The notes below the pieces were generated by a model. The model was not told the origin of the DNA. It ran no database searches and saw only the letters and a program-made list of their open reading frames with translations. Of a stretch of 64,000 bases of DNA, positions 1 to 7,780 are shown one piece after another. Each line of letters starts with the position of its first letter. Within the stretch, counting starts at the first letter, position 1. The stretch lies in assembly GCF_000156375.1 (NCBI RefSeq), contig NZ_DS996359.1, positions 608,780-672,779 on the forward strand, in the 5' to 3' direction. A program made the translations under genes and the position numbers. Source of the stretch: Desulfovibrio piger ATCC 29098. GTDB taxonomy: Bacteria; Desulfobacterota; Desulfovibrionia; Desulfovibrionales; Desulfovibrionaceae.

Positions 1-33
1 GAGGGAGGACCCTTTTCCAAAAGGGTCTCCCTC
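1..33. terminator. Long hairpin 3' of the Sel1-repeat gene
   Basis: An imperfect palindrome: a G-rich arm ending in ACCCTTTT pairs with AAAAGGGT followed by CTCCCTC, with one bulged G. It lies just past the stop of the minus-strand Sel1-repeat gene. It is one of at least seven similar elements at gene ends in this window. The window edge may cut it. A terminator role is inferred from position and shape; there is no separate U-tract. Confidence 0.55.
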
Positions 34-60
34 TCCCCCCTCATAAAAAACTCTTTGCCG

Positions 61-1128
61 TTACTTGCGGTTCTGGGCGCGCAGATAGGCCTTGGCGTCG
101 GGGTCGCCGTTCTTGGCGGCCAGACGGTACCAGCGGGTGGCTTCGGAAAGGTTGCGCTGCACGCCGGTGCCCTGGTCGTACATGAGGCCCAGGCTGTACT
201 GGGCGGCGGGCTCGTTCTGTTCGGCGGCCTTGCGGTACCATTCCACGGCCTTGGCGTAGTCCTGCGGCACGCCGCGGCCCTGTTCGTACATGAAGCCCAG
301 GTTGTACTGGGCCTCGGCATAGCCGCGTTCGGCGGCACGGGTGTACCATTCCACGGCCTTGAGGTTGTCCTGGGCAAAGCCGCGGCCTTCGGCATACATG
401 TAGGCCAGATTGTTCTGGGCCTTGAGGTGGTCCTGTTCCGCGGCGCGCTGGAACCAGTGGGCCGCCTTGGTGTCGTCCTGGTTGCTGGCCTTGGCGTTGA
501 GATACATCCAGCCCAGGGAATACTGGGCATCGGCCAGGCCCTGGTTGGCGGCACGGCCGTACCAGTCGATGGCTTCATTTTCGCTTTTGCGCACGCCGCG
601 ACCGTGGGCGTAGAGGTAGCCCAGATTGTACTGGGCCATGGCCAGCCCCTGTTCGGCGGCCTTGCGGAACCAGCGTCCGGCCTCGCCGTAGTTGCGCCGC
701 ACGCCGTCGCCCGTGGCCAGCGCGGTGGCCAGCGCGTTCTGGGCGTTGGCCAGCCCCTTGTCGGCGGCCTGACGGAACAGGGTCACGGCACGCTGGGGGC
801 TCTTCTTGACGCCGCGCCCGTCCTGGGTCAGGCGGCCGAGGATGTACAGGGCCTCGGCATTGCCGCTCTTGGTGAGCGGCGTGAGCAGGGTGACGGCTTT
901 TTTGTAATCCTTGCTGTCCAGGGCGCTCTGGACTTCGCCCAGCACGGCTTCCGCGGCGCGCTCTTCGGGGCTGGGGCCGCTTTCGACGGCCTGCGCGGCG
1001 TCAGGGGTGGGAGCCGTGGCATCGGCCGCCGGGATGGGCGCGGGCAGCAGCAGGGTCAGGGCCAGGACGGCGGGCAGGGCGAACAACGGCAGGCGGCACA
1101 GGGCGCTGCCGGTGGACATACGGGACAT
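61..1128 (-). CDS. Exported Sel1-like (TPR-type) repeat protein
   Basis: A 355-residue protein with an N-terminal signal peptide (hydrophobic stretch about residues 13-33, then an Ala-rich cleavage region). An acidic linker is followed by about seven Sel1-like repeats from roughly residue 90 to the end. Each repeat carries the A..LG.MY..GRGV....KA..W...AA pattern. Such repeats form a helical solenoid that binds other proteins, so a periplasmic scaffold or adaptor role is likely; no partner can be named. The start is supported by AGGAG seven bases upstream. That ribosome-binding site begins directly after the stop of the upstream transferase gene (11-base gap), so the two are probably co-transcribed. 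No catalytic domain is visible. Confidence 0.85.
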   Translation of the reverse strand: MSRMSTGSALCRLPLFALPAVLALTLLLPAPIPAADATAPTPDAAQAVESGPSPEERAAEAVLGEVQSALDSKDYKKAVTLLTPLTKSGNAEALYILGRLTQDGRGVKKSPQRAVTLFRQAADKGLANAQNALATALATGDGVRRNYGEAGRWFRKAAEQGLAMAQYNLGYLYAHGRGVRKSENEAIDWYGRAANQGLADAQYSLGWMYLNAKASNQDDTKAAHWFQRAAEQDHLKAQNNLAYMYAEGRGFAQDNLKAVEWYTRAAERGYAEAQYNLGFMYEQGRGVPQDYAKAVEWYRKAAEQNEPAAQYSLGLMYDQGTGVQRNLSEATRWYRLAAKNGDPDAKAYLRAQNRK

Positions 1129-1139
1129 GGGAGGTCTCC

Positions 1140-2927
1140 TTACAGACGTTGCAGCAATGAAACGATATGGGCATCCGGGCCCTTGGGATCGACGAAGGCG
1201 TGTTCGCGGCAGAACGCCCGGCGGGCGGACTGGACGCGCTCATCCTGCCACCAGCGGGCGGGGTTGTCCCAGACTTCCCGGACCTTGGCGGCGGCCGCCT
1301 CGGCAGAGGGCTGCCAGATGCCGGCCTCGGCCAGCAGGTCCAGCCGGGCCAGGGCTTCGTCGGTCATGGGCCAGATGGATCTGTCCCAGTAGGCGATGGT
1401 GGGCACGTTGGCGGCCAGGGCCTGGAGCAGGGTGGTGCCGTGATGGTCCAGGACCATCAGCGAACAGGTGAGCATCTGCGCTTCCAGCGGGCCGCTGCAC
1501 AGGCGCACATGGGGGAAACGCGGCAACAGCCAGGGCGCATCGTCCAGCGCGCCTGGGGCGTCGAAATGGGGGCGGTAGAGGATCTTGTCGTGCAGGCGGC
1601 GGGGCAGGTCTTCCAGGAACCACTGTTTGTCTTCCCGGTACTGGAGCCACTGCAGGGGCGTGGGGCGCGAATCGAGACGGTGGCCGTACAGGGGCATCTC
1701 CGCGCCCACGAAGAGCAGGGTATCGTCGCCGCCGCGCCACTGGTCGGCCATGTTGGCCAGCAGGGGATAGGGCAGCGGCAGGAACTGGCCGCCCTTGCCG
1801 GCGCCCGTGGCGTCGTAATGGTCCCAGCCCCAGGTGCCGAACGCATGCTGGCTGAACTCCACCAGCGGGGTCTCGCACAGGCAGCGCACCTGGCCCACGT
1901 TGCCCCCGTGCTGGACGAACATGACACGGTGGCCGCGGGCACGCCAGATGGCCAGCTGCTGGCGGTAATGGGTATCCTCGTGGGCACGGACCGAGGCCAC
2001 GCGCACGCGCGGGACGCGCGCCGGGGCGACGTGGTCGGGATGCTCCAGCTCGGCAAGGGTCTGGGGCAGGGCCCCGATGAAAATGGGCAGGGGATCGAGC
2101 GGCAGATCGTGCGCCACACCGGTGGCCGCGCTGCCGAAATGGGCGGCCAGAGGACGGCTGGCATCGGGCTGGCGGCTGGGATGGAGCAGGGCCAGCGAAT
2201 AGCGCAGGGCCTGATGCAGCCGCATGCCGCGCAGGGGCGGGCAGGGCAGGCGCAGCACGCAGGAGCGCGCCCAGGCCCGCAGGCGCTGTTTCAGGCTGCC
2301 GCTGTCTTCCGGCGGGACGAGCTGGCCATAGGAGGTGCATACGGGCAGGGCGTAGGAGCGGGTCCAGCGTTCGGGCCAGACGGCCTCCAGCAGGCGGGAC
2401 ATGAGCCAGGTGTTCCAGTCCGCGCCCAGGGCGCCGCTCATAACGAAATCGTGTTCCGTGGCAAAGGAAAACGCGCAGTCCTCGGGCAGCAGCTCCACAT
2501 GCAGGGGCAGGTGGCCCCAGTCCTCCACCATGGCGCGCACGCGCAGCCAGCGTTCCACCAGCTGGCGCGCCACCGTACAGGCCCAGGGGGTCAGCAGGGT
2601 CTCCCAGTAGACGCCGGGCAGATCGACCTCTTCCGGGCCCAGCAGGGTGCTGACGGGATTGTTCTCCTCGGCGCGGCGGCGTTGCAGGCCCAGCAGGTGC
2701 CGCCCCAGGGCGGGGATGCTGTCCACGGTCAGGGATTGGGCCATGAGCACGGCCCTGTCCAGCGTTGCGGGATCGCGCAGAGGTTCCCGGCCGAAGACGA
2801 AGCTGTCTTCCCAGCCGGGAAAGAAATCTTCTTCCGTATCGAAACACCAGGGCCCGGCTGCCCAATGGGTATCGGGATCGGCCCCACGGGGCATGAGCCC
2901 AAGGACAAGGTGGCGCGTCTGAGCCAT
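1140..2927 (-). CDS. LIC12162-family putative transferase
   Basis: A soluble protein of about 595 residues. It resembles the LIC12162 family of putative transferases found in surface-carbohydrate contexts. The supporting region is about residues 355-400, with FVQHGG, a following glutamate, and TWGWDHYD, then a C-terminal half that looks like a GT-B glycosyltransferase-type Rossmann fold with the segment DHHGTTLLQALAANVPTI. No signal peptide or membrane segment is visible. The reading frame stays open 49 codons further upstream, but the chosen ATG begins the conserved-looking MAQTRHLVLG and has AAGG upstream. It lies immediately before the Sel1-repeat gene and diverges from the EamA exporter. 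The family call is from memory of its motifs. The substrate is unknown. Confidence 0.65.
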   Translation of the reverse strand: MAQTRHLVLGLMPRGADPDTHWAAGPWCFDTEEDFFPGWEDSFVFGREPLRDPATLDRAVLMAQSLTVDSIPALGRHLLGLQRRRAEENNPVSTLLGPEEVDLPGVYWETLLTPWACTVARQLVERWLRVRAMVEDWGHLPLHVELLPEDCAFSFATEHDFVMSGALGADWNTWLMSRLLEAVWPERWTRSYALPVCTSYGQLVPPEDSGSLKQRLRAWARSCVLRLPCPPLRGMRLHQALRYSLALLHPSRQPDASRPLAAHFGSAATGVAHDLPLDPLPIFIGALPQTLAELEHPDHVAPARVPRVRVASVRAHEDTHYRQQLAIWRARGHRVMFVQHGGNVGQVRCLCETPLVEFSQHAFGTWGWDHYDATGAGKGGQFLPLPYPLLANMADQWRGGDDTLLFVGAEMPLYGHRLDSRPTPLQWLQYREDKQWFLEDLPRRLHDKILYRPHFDAPGALDDAPWLLPRFPHVRLCSGPLEAQMLTCSLMVLDHHGTTLLQALAANVPTIAYWDRSIWPMTDEALARLDLLAEAGIWQPSAEAAAAKVREVWDNPARWWQDERVQSARRAFCREHAFVDPKGPDAHIVSLLQRL

Positions 2928-3116
2928 GAGAGCAAACCTTGGTGGAAGTGGGCAGCGGGGGAACCCCGTGCAGGAGTGGAGACAGCGCGACACGCGCCGC
3001 GTAACGGCCAAGATAGCCGGTTTGCAGGGAAAAGGAAAGACTGCCCCGTCCCGCTTTTGCCATTTGCAGGGCAACCTGTTATGAGAGCGCAGGAGGACGG
3101 CAGCGCCGGGAAAAGC

Positions 3117-4031
3117 ATGAAACAGAACACATCAGGCTACTTGCTGGCCCTGCTGGCCGTGGTCATCTGGTCGGGGAATTTCGTGGTGGCGCGCGCCGTG
3201 GCGGACATGATCCCGCCGTGGCAGTGCAACTTCTGGCGCTGGTTCACGGCCTTCGTCACCATCCTGCCCTTTGCCTGGCGCCACCTGCGCGAGGACTGGC
3301 CCGCCCTGCGCCGTCACTGGCGCTTCGTGGTGGTCATGTCCCTGCTGGGCGTGACGCTGATGAACACCTTCTTCTACAAGGCCGGACAAAGCACTGAGAG
3401 CCTGAACATGGCCCTGATCGCGCCCACGGCCCCCATCATCATCCTGATATTCTCGCGCCTGCTCTATGGCGAGGCCATCACCCCGCGCCGTCTGCTGGGC
3501 ATGCTGGTGGTGGCCACAGGCATCGTGATCCTGGTCAGCCGCGGCGATATGGAACGCCTGGCGGCCCTGCGCTTTGCCCCCGGTGACCTCTGGTCCCTGG
3601 GCGGGGCGGCCAGTTTTGGCCTCTATTCGCTGTTCATGCGCCACCGGGGCACGGACCTTTCCGTCTTCGGCTTCAGTGCCGCCACCTTCGGGCTGGGGAC
3701 GCTGTTCTGCGTGCCGCCCGTGCTGGCCGAGATGAGCTGGCTGCCGCCCGTGCAGTGGGAGCCTGCCGTCATTATCGGCGTGCTCTATGCCGGGGTGGGC
3801 TGCTCCTTCTGTTCCTTCTGCCTCTGGACGGCCGCCATCAGCCGTATCGGGCCCGTGCGTGCGGGCATCGTCTACTACAGCATGCCCGTCTTCGCCGCCA
3901 CGGGGGCCCATATCGTCCTTGGGGAGGCCGTCAATACGGCCCAGGTGGTGGGCGGCCTGCTCATCATCGGCGGTATCCTGATCGCGACACTGCAACGACC
4001 GCACCTGCCGGTGCGCAAGGAGAACTCATGA
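3117..4031 (+). CDS. EamA/DMT-family transporter
   Basis: A 304-residue inner-membrane protein with ten predicted transmembrane helices arranged as two EamA repeats. The first opens with LLAVVIWSGNFVVAR and ends near GIVILVSRG; the second starts near LWSLGGAASFGLYSLF and ends with GGLLIIGGILIA. Members export amino acids, metabolites or drugs, and sequence alone does not fix the substrate. The start ATG at 3117 has only a weak purine stretch. An in-frame ATG at 3081 would add 12 residues, and an AGGAGG at 3091 is too far from 3117 to decide. The stop overlaps the rdgB start (ATGA), so the two genes are translationally coupled. Confidence 0.85.
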   Translation: MKQNTSGYLLALLAVVIWSGNFVVARAVADMIPPWQCNFWRWFTAFVTILPFAWRHLREDWPALRRHWRFVVVMSLLGVTLMNTFFYKAGQSTESLNMALIAPTAPIIILIFSRLLYGEAITPRRLLGMLVVATGIVILVSRGDMERLAALRFAPGDLWSLGGAASFGLYSLFMRHRGTDLSVFGFSAATFGLGTLFCVPPVLAEMSWLPPVQWEPAVIIGVLYAGVGCSFCSFCLWTAAISRIGPVRAGIVYYSMPVFAATGAHIVLGEAVNTAQVVGGLLIIGGILIATLQRPHLPVRKENS

Positions 4032-4663
4032 ACGACAACGGAAAGCTGCGGGTGGTGCTGGCCACCCATAATGCCGGCAAGATCCGGGAACTGGCCGATC
4101 CCATGGCCGACTTCGGCATCGAGGTGGTGGGCCTTTCCCTCTTCCCCGAGATCGGCGAGATCGAAGAGACCGGGACCACCTTCGAGGAAAACGCCCTCAT
4201 CAAGGCCCGCGCCGTGTGTGCCGCCACCGGTCTTGTGGCCGTGGCCGACGACTCCGGCCTGGAAGTGGACGCCCTGGACAAGGGCCCCGGCGTCTATTCC
4301 GCCCGTTATTCCAACGACTGGGAAAGCCTGCCCGGCGAGAGCGTGGACAAGCGCAATATGCGCAAGCTGCTGTTCGAACTGCGTGACGTGCCCCAGGCCC
4401 GCCGCTCCTGCCGCTTCGTGAGCTGCATGGTGGCCGTGCATCCCGACGGCCGCGAGCTCGTGGTGCGCGGCACCTGGGAAGGCCGCATCCTCGAAGAGCC
4501 CCTGGGCGAGAACGGCTTCGGCTACGATCCCCTGTTCTGGGACGAGAGCATCCGCAAAAGCGCCGCCCAGCTCACCCGTGACGAGAAGAACGCCCGCAGC
4601 CATCGCGGCAACGCCCTGCGTGCCCTGCTGGCCCGCTGGTCCGATTTCATGGCCGGGGAATAG
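4028..4663 (+). CDS. rdgB: XTP/dITP diphosphatase (RdgB/HAM1 family)
   Basis: A 211-residue cytoplasmic nucleotide pyrophosphatase that removes non-canonical purines (dITP, XTP) from the nucleotide pool and so prevents their incorporation into DNA. The family signature is complete: ATHNAGKIRE near the N terminus, TFEENALIKA, VADDSGLEVDAL, then GENGFGYDPLFW and a SHRGNALRAL end. Length is slightly above the usual 190-200. The ATG overlaps the EamA stop by four bases and has AAGGAG seven bases upstream. An intrinsic terminator follows at 4786-4836. Coupling with a transporter of unknown substrate is not functionally obvious. Confidence 0.96.
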   Translation: MNDNGKLRVVLATHNAGKIRELADPMADFGIEVVGLSLFPEIGEIEETGTTFEENALIKARAVCAATGLVAVADDSGLEVDALDKGPGVYSARYSNDWESLPGESVDKRNMRKLLFELRDVPQARRSCRFVSCMVAVHPDGRELVVRGTWEGRILEEPLGENGFGYDPLFWDESIRKSAAQLTRDEKNARSHRGNALRALLARWSDFMAGE

Positions 4664-4785
4664 GCTCCACCGCGACATGACAGGCGGCCTTGGGGCCGGG
4701 AAGCGCCGTGTGCCCGCGCCGGCACGCGGGAAGGCCCCCTGGCCTGGGCGATGACGTCCAGGGGCACGCTTTTTCTTCGTCCAGG

Positions 4786-4836
4786 ACACGAGCGCCCGTT
4801 ACCGTAAGGACGGTAACGGGCGCTCGTGTGTTTTTT
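4786..4836 (+). terminator. Strong intrinsic terminator
   Basis: A perfect 20-bp stem (4786-4805 with 4810-4829) closes on the loop AAGG and is followed after one base by six T residues. It sits 120 bases after rdgB and before the convergent LuxR-type gene. A smaller possible hairpin (CCCCTGG with CCAGGGG, then CACGCTTTTT) lies at about 4733-4775, so termination may be in tandem. Confidence 0.9.
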
Positions 4837-4949
4837 GGGCTGTCACCGGCAGATGCCCGGCAGCCCCGCCGGTATGGCGGCGGGCCCGGGCTGGGGCAGC
4901 GACGCAGTAGGGGCGACATCGGCAGGCCGGCGGGGGCGGATGACGGAGG

Positions 4950-6317
4950 TTACGGGGGCGTCTGGCCGAAGAAGGCTGTCACCAGCTCCAGACGGCCGCT
5001 CACACCGCACTTGGCGTAAATGGAAGTCAGGTGCCGTTGCATGACCCGTTCCGATATGCCCAGGCAGACAGCGATATTCCCCAGGGGATCCGACGAGGCG
5101 AGCACGGCGCGCAGCACGTCGGTCTCCCGGTGGGTCAGGGCGTGTTTTTGCGCGAAAAGGCCGATGGCCTGAGCCTGGCGCAACGGCGGCGCGGATCTGG
5201 CGGCGCCGTGATCGCGCAATTGTCCGCTCCAGAAGAATATGGCGCACACGCCTGCCAGCAGCAGGGTATTCAGGACGATGGAGTACTCCTGCCCCAGCAG
5301 CCCGAACAGGTCGCTTGGACACAGAAAAAAGGCGCCCACACACAGGGAGCGGCAAAGGCGTCCCATACCGGCCCAGAGCAGCGGCCAGCGCGTCCCGGGG
5401 GCCAGGTCGAGGAAAAGCACGGTGAAATAGACGACGTAAAAACCGCTGTAAAAATACAGGATGGACAGATTGAGCTGGTAATGCCGCGGGTCGCTCAGGA
5501 AAAAAATCGCCATGTTGGACAGCATGAGCACGCACAGCGTGATCACCGGCATGAAGGCACGCTTGCGTATGTCCGCAAGGAAGCCCGCCAGCAGCAGGCT
5601 GGCCAGATAGCACAGGCGGGGCCAGGAGGTCACGTCCAGCGCCCCCGTGGCGTACAGCCGGGTGACGATATCTTCGTTCAGGCCCACGACGATGGAAAGG
5701 ATGGCCGTGCCCGCCGTGACCAGAGCCAGTGTGCGCCGGGAAGGGGGGGCGGAGGGGGCCTCATCCGCCGTCGCGGGAGCGGGCGTCCGGGCCAGCAGCA
5801 TGGCCAGGACCAGCGAGACCAGGGCCAGCAGGATGGCGGTTTGCCCGCTGTCCAGGCAGGTGTCCGTCAGGAACTGGATGGCGACGGCCAGGCCGATGCT
5901 CCCGCCTGCCACCCTGCCGGTCACGGCGCTGCGGTGCAGGCAGAGGGCCGCACTGTAGTGGAGGAAGGCCCCGGTGCCCCCCAGAAAATACGAGCAGGCG
6001 GCGGCCCACAAGAGCAGGGAGGCCGGGATGCCCATGAAGGCAAGGGCGATGAACAGCAGCGCGGGGAACAGCATGGCCGCCGCCGCAACGCTTCGCAAAA
6101 GGCCGTAGGCGCAGCGCCGGCACAGGGCCAGGCTCAGATAGCCCGCCGCCAGGTAGGCCATCTGCCCCAAAAAGAAGATGTGGAGGTCTTCCGGCCTGTC
6201 CAGCGCCAGCAGGCAGTCTTGCAAAAAAACTTCCGAGGTGAGGAAGACAAAAAAATACAGCGTAAACAGGACAGCGGTCCACAGAGAGGAGATGTGGGGA
6301 CGGGGTATCGTGCTCAT
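4950..6317 (-). CDS. Membrane-anchored LuxR-type transcriptional regulator
   Basis: A 455-residue protein with two parts. Residues 1 to about 370 hold around ten to twelve hydrophobic helices, resembling a major-facilitator-type membrane module. The C terminus (about 385-450) is a GerE/LuxR helix-turn-helix: LTHRETDVLRAV, then NIAVCLGISERVMQRHLTSIYAKCG. The usual LuxR segment TVK.H is here VMQRHL. This layout suggests a one-component sensor in which a transporter-like domain detects a ligand and a tethered domain contacts DNA; that is inference from the architecture. Fifty-seven extra upstream codons remain open; MSTIPRPH was chosen because it directly precedes the first membrane helix. AAGG lies upstream with loose spacing. 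The gene is monocistronic and converges on rdgB. Confidence 0.82.
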   Translation of the reverse strand: MSTIPRPHISSLWTAVLFTLYFFVFLTSEVFLQDCLLALDRPEDLHIFFLGQMAYLAAGYLSLALCRRCAYGLLRSVAAAAMLFPALLFIALAFMGIPASLLLWAAACSYFLGGTGAFLHYSAALCLHRSAVTGRVAGGSIGLAVAIQFLTDTCLDSGQTAILLALVSLVLAMLLARTPAPATADEAPSAPPSRRTLALVTAGTAILSIVVGLNEDIVTRLYATGALDVTSWPRLCYLASLLLAGFLADIRKRAFMPVITLCVLMLSNMAIFFLSDPRHYQLNLSILYFYSGFYVVYFTVLFLDLAPGTRWPLLWAGMGRLCRSLCVGAFFLCPSDLFGLLGQEYSIVLNTLLLAGVCAIFFWSGQLRDHGAARSAPPLRQAQAIGLFAQKHALTHRETDVLRAVLASSDPLGNIAVCLGISERVMQRHLTSIYAKCGVSGRLELVTAFFGQTPP

Positions 6318-6601
6318 GGCGCCTGGGCCTTGCAGATGGACGGTAACAGGCAGGACGTGGCATATGGTGCCCTCGGTCCTGCTTCTCTGCCTTCCCGGAA
6401 ACATCCGACGATGGCGGAGGGCCATGCCGCGCTTCAGATCGGCGGCCAGCCGACGCCACCCATGCGGACGGCCCCCGGTGGAGAGCATGTATGGGACATA
6501 CGGCGGAGGACGTTCCTCGGTTTGTCCAGCGGCGCGCTCCCCGTATGAAAACTTCTTGCTACAGTGCCATCTTAAACAAGGCGCTTGCTTTCAGCAAGCT
6601 G

Positions 6602-6638
6602 CCTGCCTTGGCGGTGCGCATCGCAGCGCCAAGGCAGG
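6602..6638. repeat. Inverted repeat, 12-bp perfect arms
   Basis: CCTGCCTTGGCG (6602-6613) pairs exactly with its complement at 6627-6638 across a 13-base loop. A small hairpin with CTTGC/GCAAG arms at 6584-6598 precedes it. No T-run follows, so this is not a standard terminator. It could be a structured leader, a regulatory hairpin or a repeat remnant. Confidence 0.5.
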
Positions 6639-6937
6639 ATGCATGATGGGGCGTCCAGGCGGAAAAGGGCCCCAGGCCCGCCAGGGGGCCACTTCCCCGT
6701 CCCGCGCAGCATCGCCGGGATGATCGCAGCTTCCTGCGTCGCAACGGACATGGCCGGCGGCCGCCATCCGGTGGCCCCCATGACGCGCTTTCATGCGGAA
6801 GAGGACCGGCGGGCCAGGGGCGGGATCGCCCCCGCGCAGACGAGCGGGGATCTTCCTTTTCAGTCTGTCGTGGCGACATGTTCAGCCGGGCGCCGCTCCG
6901 TGATGCGTCCTGGCTCCAGGAAAAACCGCCTTGCCCG

Positions 6938-6983
6938 GGAAAGCGCCCTTTTCTTCCAGCGCCGGAAGGACGGGGCGCTTTCC
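6938..6983. repeat. Nested hairpin in the non-coding region
   Basis: GGAAAGCGCCC (6938-6948) pairs with its complement at 6973-6983. The 24-base loop can itself fold as TTCC-AGCGCC-GGAA. A two-tier stem of this kind is unusual for random intergenic DNA and could be a structured RNA element or a cruciform. No gene is adjacent. Confidence 0.4.
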
Positions 6984-7500
6984 TGTCCGGATTGCGCGAT
7001 AGTGCGCGATCCCTTTTATCTGATGGAGAGCATGTCTTTTGGGGGGCGTGGCGTAAAGACGACCCCCCGTTTGCGCGACAAAGGACGCATTTTGGCGGCG
7101 GGACGGCCTGCCCACATCAGGTCGGCCGGGCTATAGTCAGCGCTGGATAGGGCAGGCAGGGCGTTGTGCGGACACGGGCACCTGAAGGAAGAGGGGTGTC
7201 CCTCTCCTTGCCATGGCCTGCCTTCGTGGGAACAGCCCGAGCCGCGCGGACTTTTCCAGACGAGCGCGCACGCCTGGACAGGAAGGGGAACCTTCGCACC
7301 GGGCCTCTCCAGGCCGCGCGGGACGGCGACGCTCAAAGGGCCCGGCCATGCGGGCGGCGACAGGCGGCGGCACAGGAAGGCACAGTCTTCGCGGGCCAGG
7401 TCGGCCGGGGAAGCAGGACGACCTGGCGGCCCATCCGTGCGGCAAACTGGCGACAGGTAAGAATCATCAATCGTACAGGGTGGAAAAATATCGATAGGAA

Positions 7501-7603
7501 GGCAAAAAAGTGTACTTTTTTAGCGTATTATATTCCTTAATACATGTGGCTGAAGATAGCTTTCCAAATAGTTATGGCAAAAAAGTACACTTTCTTGCCA
7601 TAA
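7501..7603. promoter_or_regulatory. AT-rich operator-like repeats before the diguanylate cyclase
   Basis: Two related motifs lie about 75 bases apart. One is GGCAAAAAAGTGTACTTTTT at 7501; the other is GGCAAAAAAGTACACTTTCT at 7576. The second lies inside a larger palindrome with perfect nine-base arms TTATGGCAA (7572-7580) and TTGCCATAA (7595-7603). Paired near-palindromes upstream of a gene are typical of a regulator binding site. The cyclase starts at 7781, about 180 bases downstream. The regulator is unknown. Confidence 0.45.
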
Positions 7604-7780
7604 TATGGAATTTTTATTGGCTAGCATGCAGCCATATCCCTGAAACAGGATGGCTGGCTGCCGGAAAAGGAAGGAGATAGGGGCCGCAGCTCCCTGTGCT
7701 GCCGCTTCTGAAAGGCTATCCCGTTTTTGACGGGATAGCGCATCGCCTGCTTCCCTATCCCCCGTAGCCGAGGAGGCAAC

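Larger units (their letters stand above)
6318..7780. other. Long gene-free region upstream of the diguanylate cyclase
   Basis: About 1.46 kb with no reading frame that looks like a protein; the open frames are Arg/Pro/Gly-rich shadows. It contains several hairpins (listed separately) and shifts from GC-rich to strongly AT-rich after about 7460. The left part should hold the promoter of the LuxR-type gene (minus strand). The right AT-rich part should hold the promoter of the diguanylate cyclase. Confidence 0.7.

Noticed and set aside
1167-3116. Long plus-strand open frame continuing upstream of the EamA gene
   Set aside because: It is antisense to the transferase gene; only the part from 3117 matches a protein family.
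7166-7540. A 124-residue frame in the non-coding region
   Set aside because: Arg/Ala/Gly-rich without family resemblance, no ribosome-binding site, and its end runs into AT-rich regulatory DNA.
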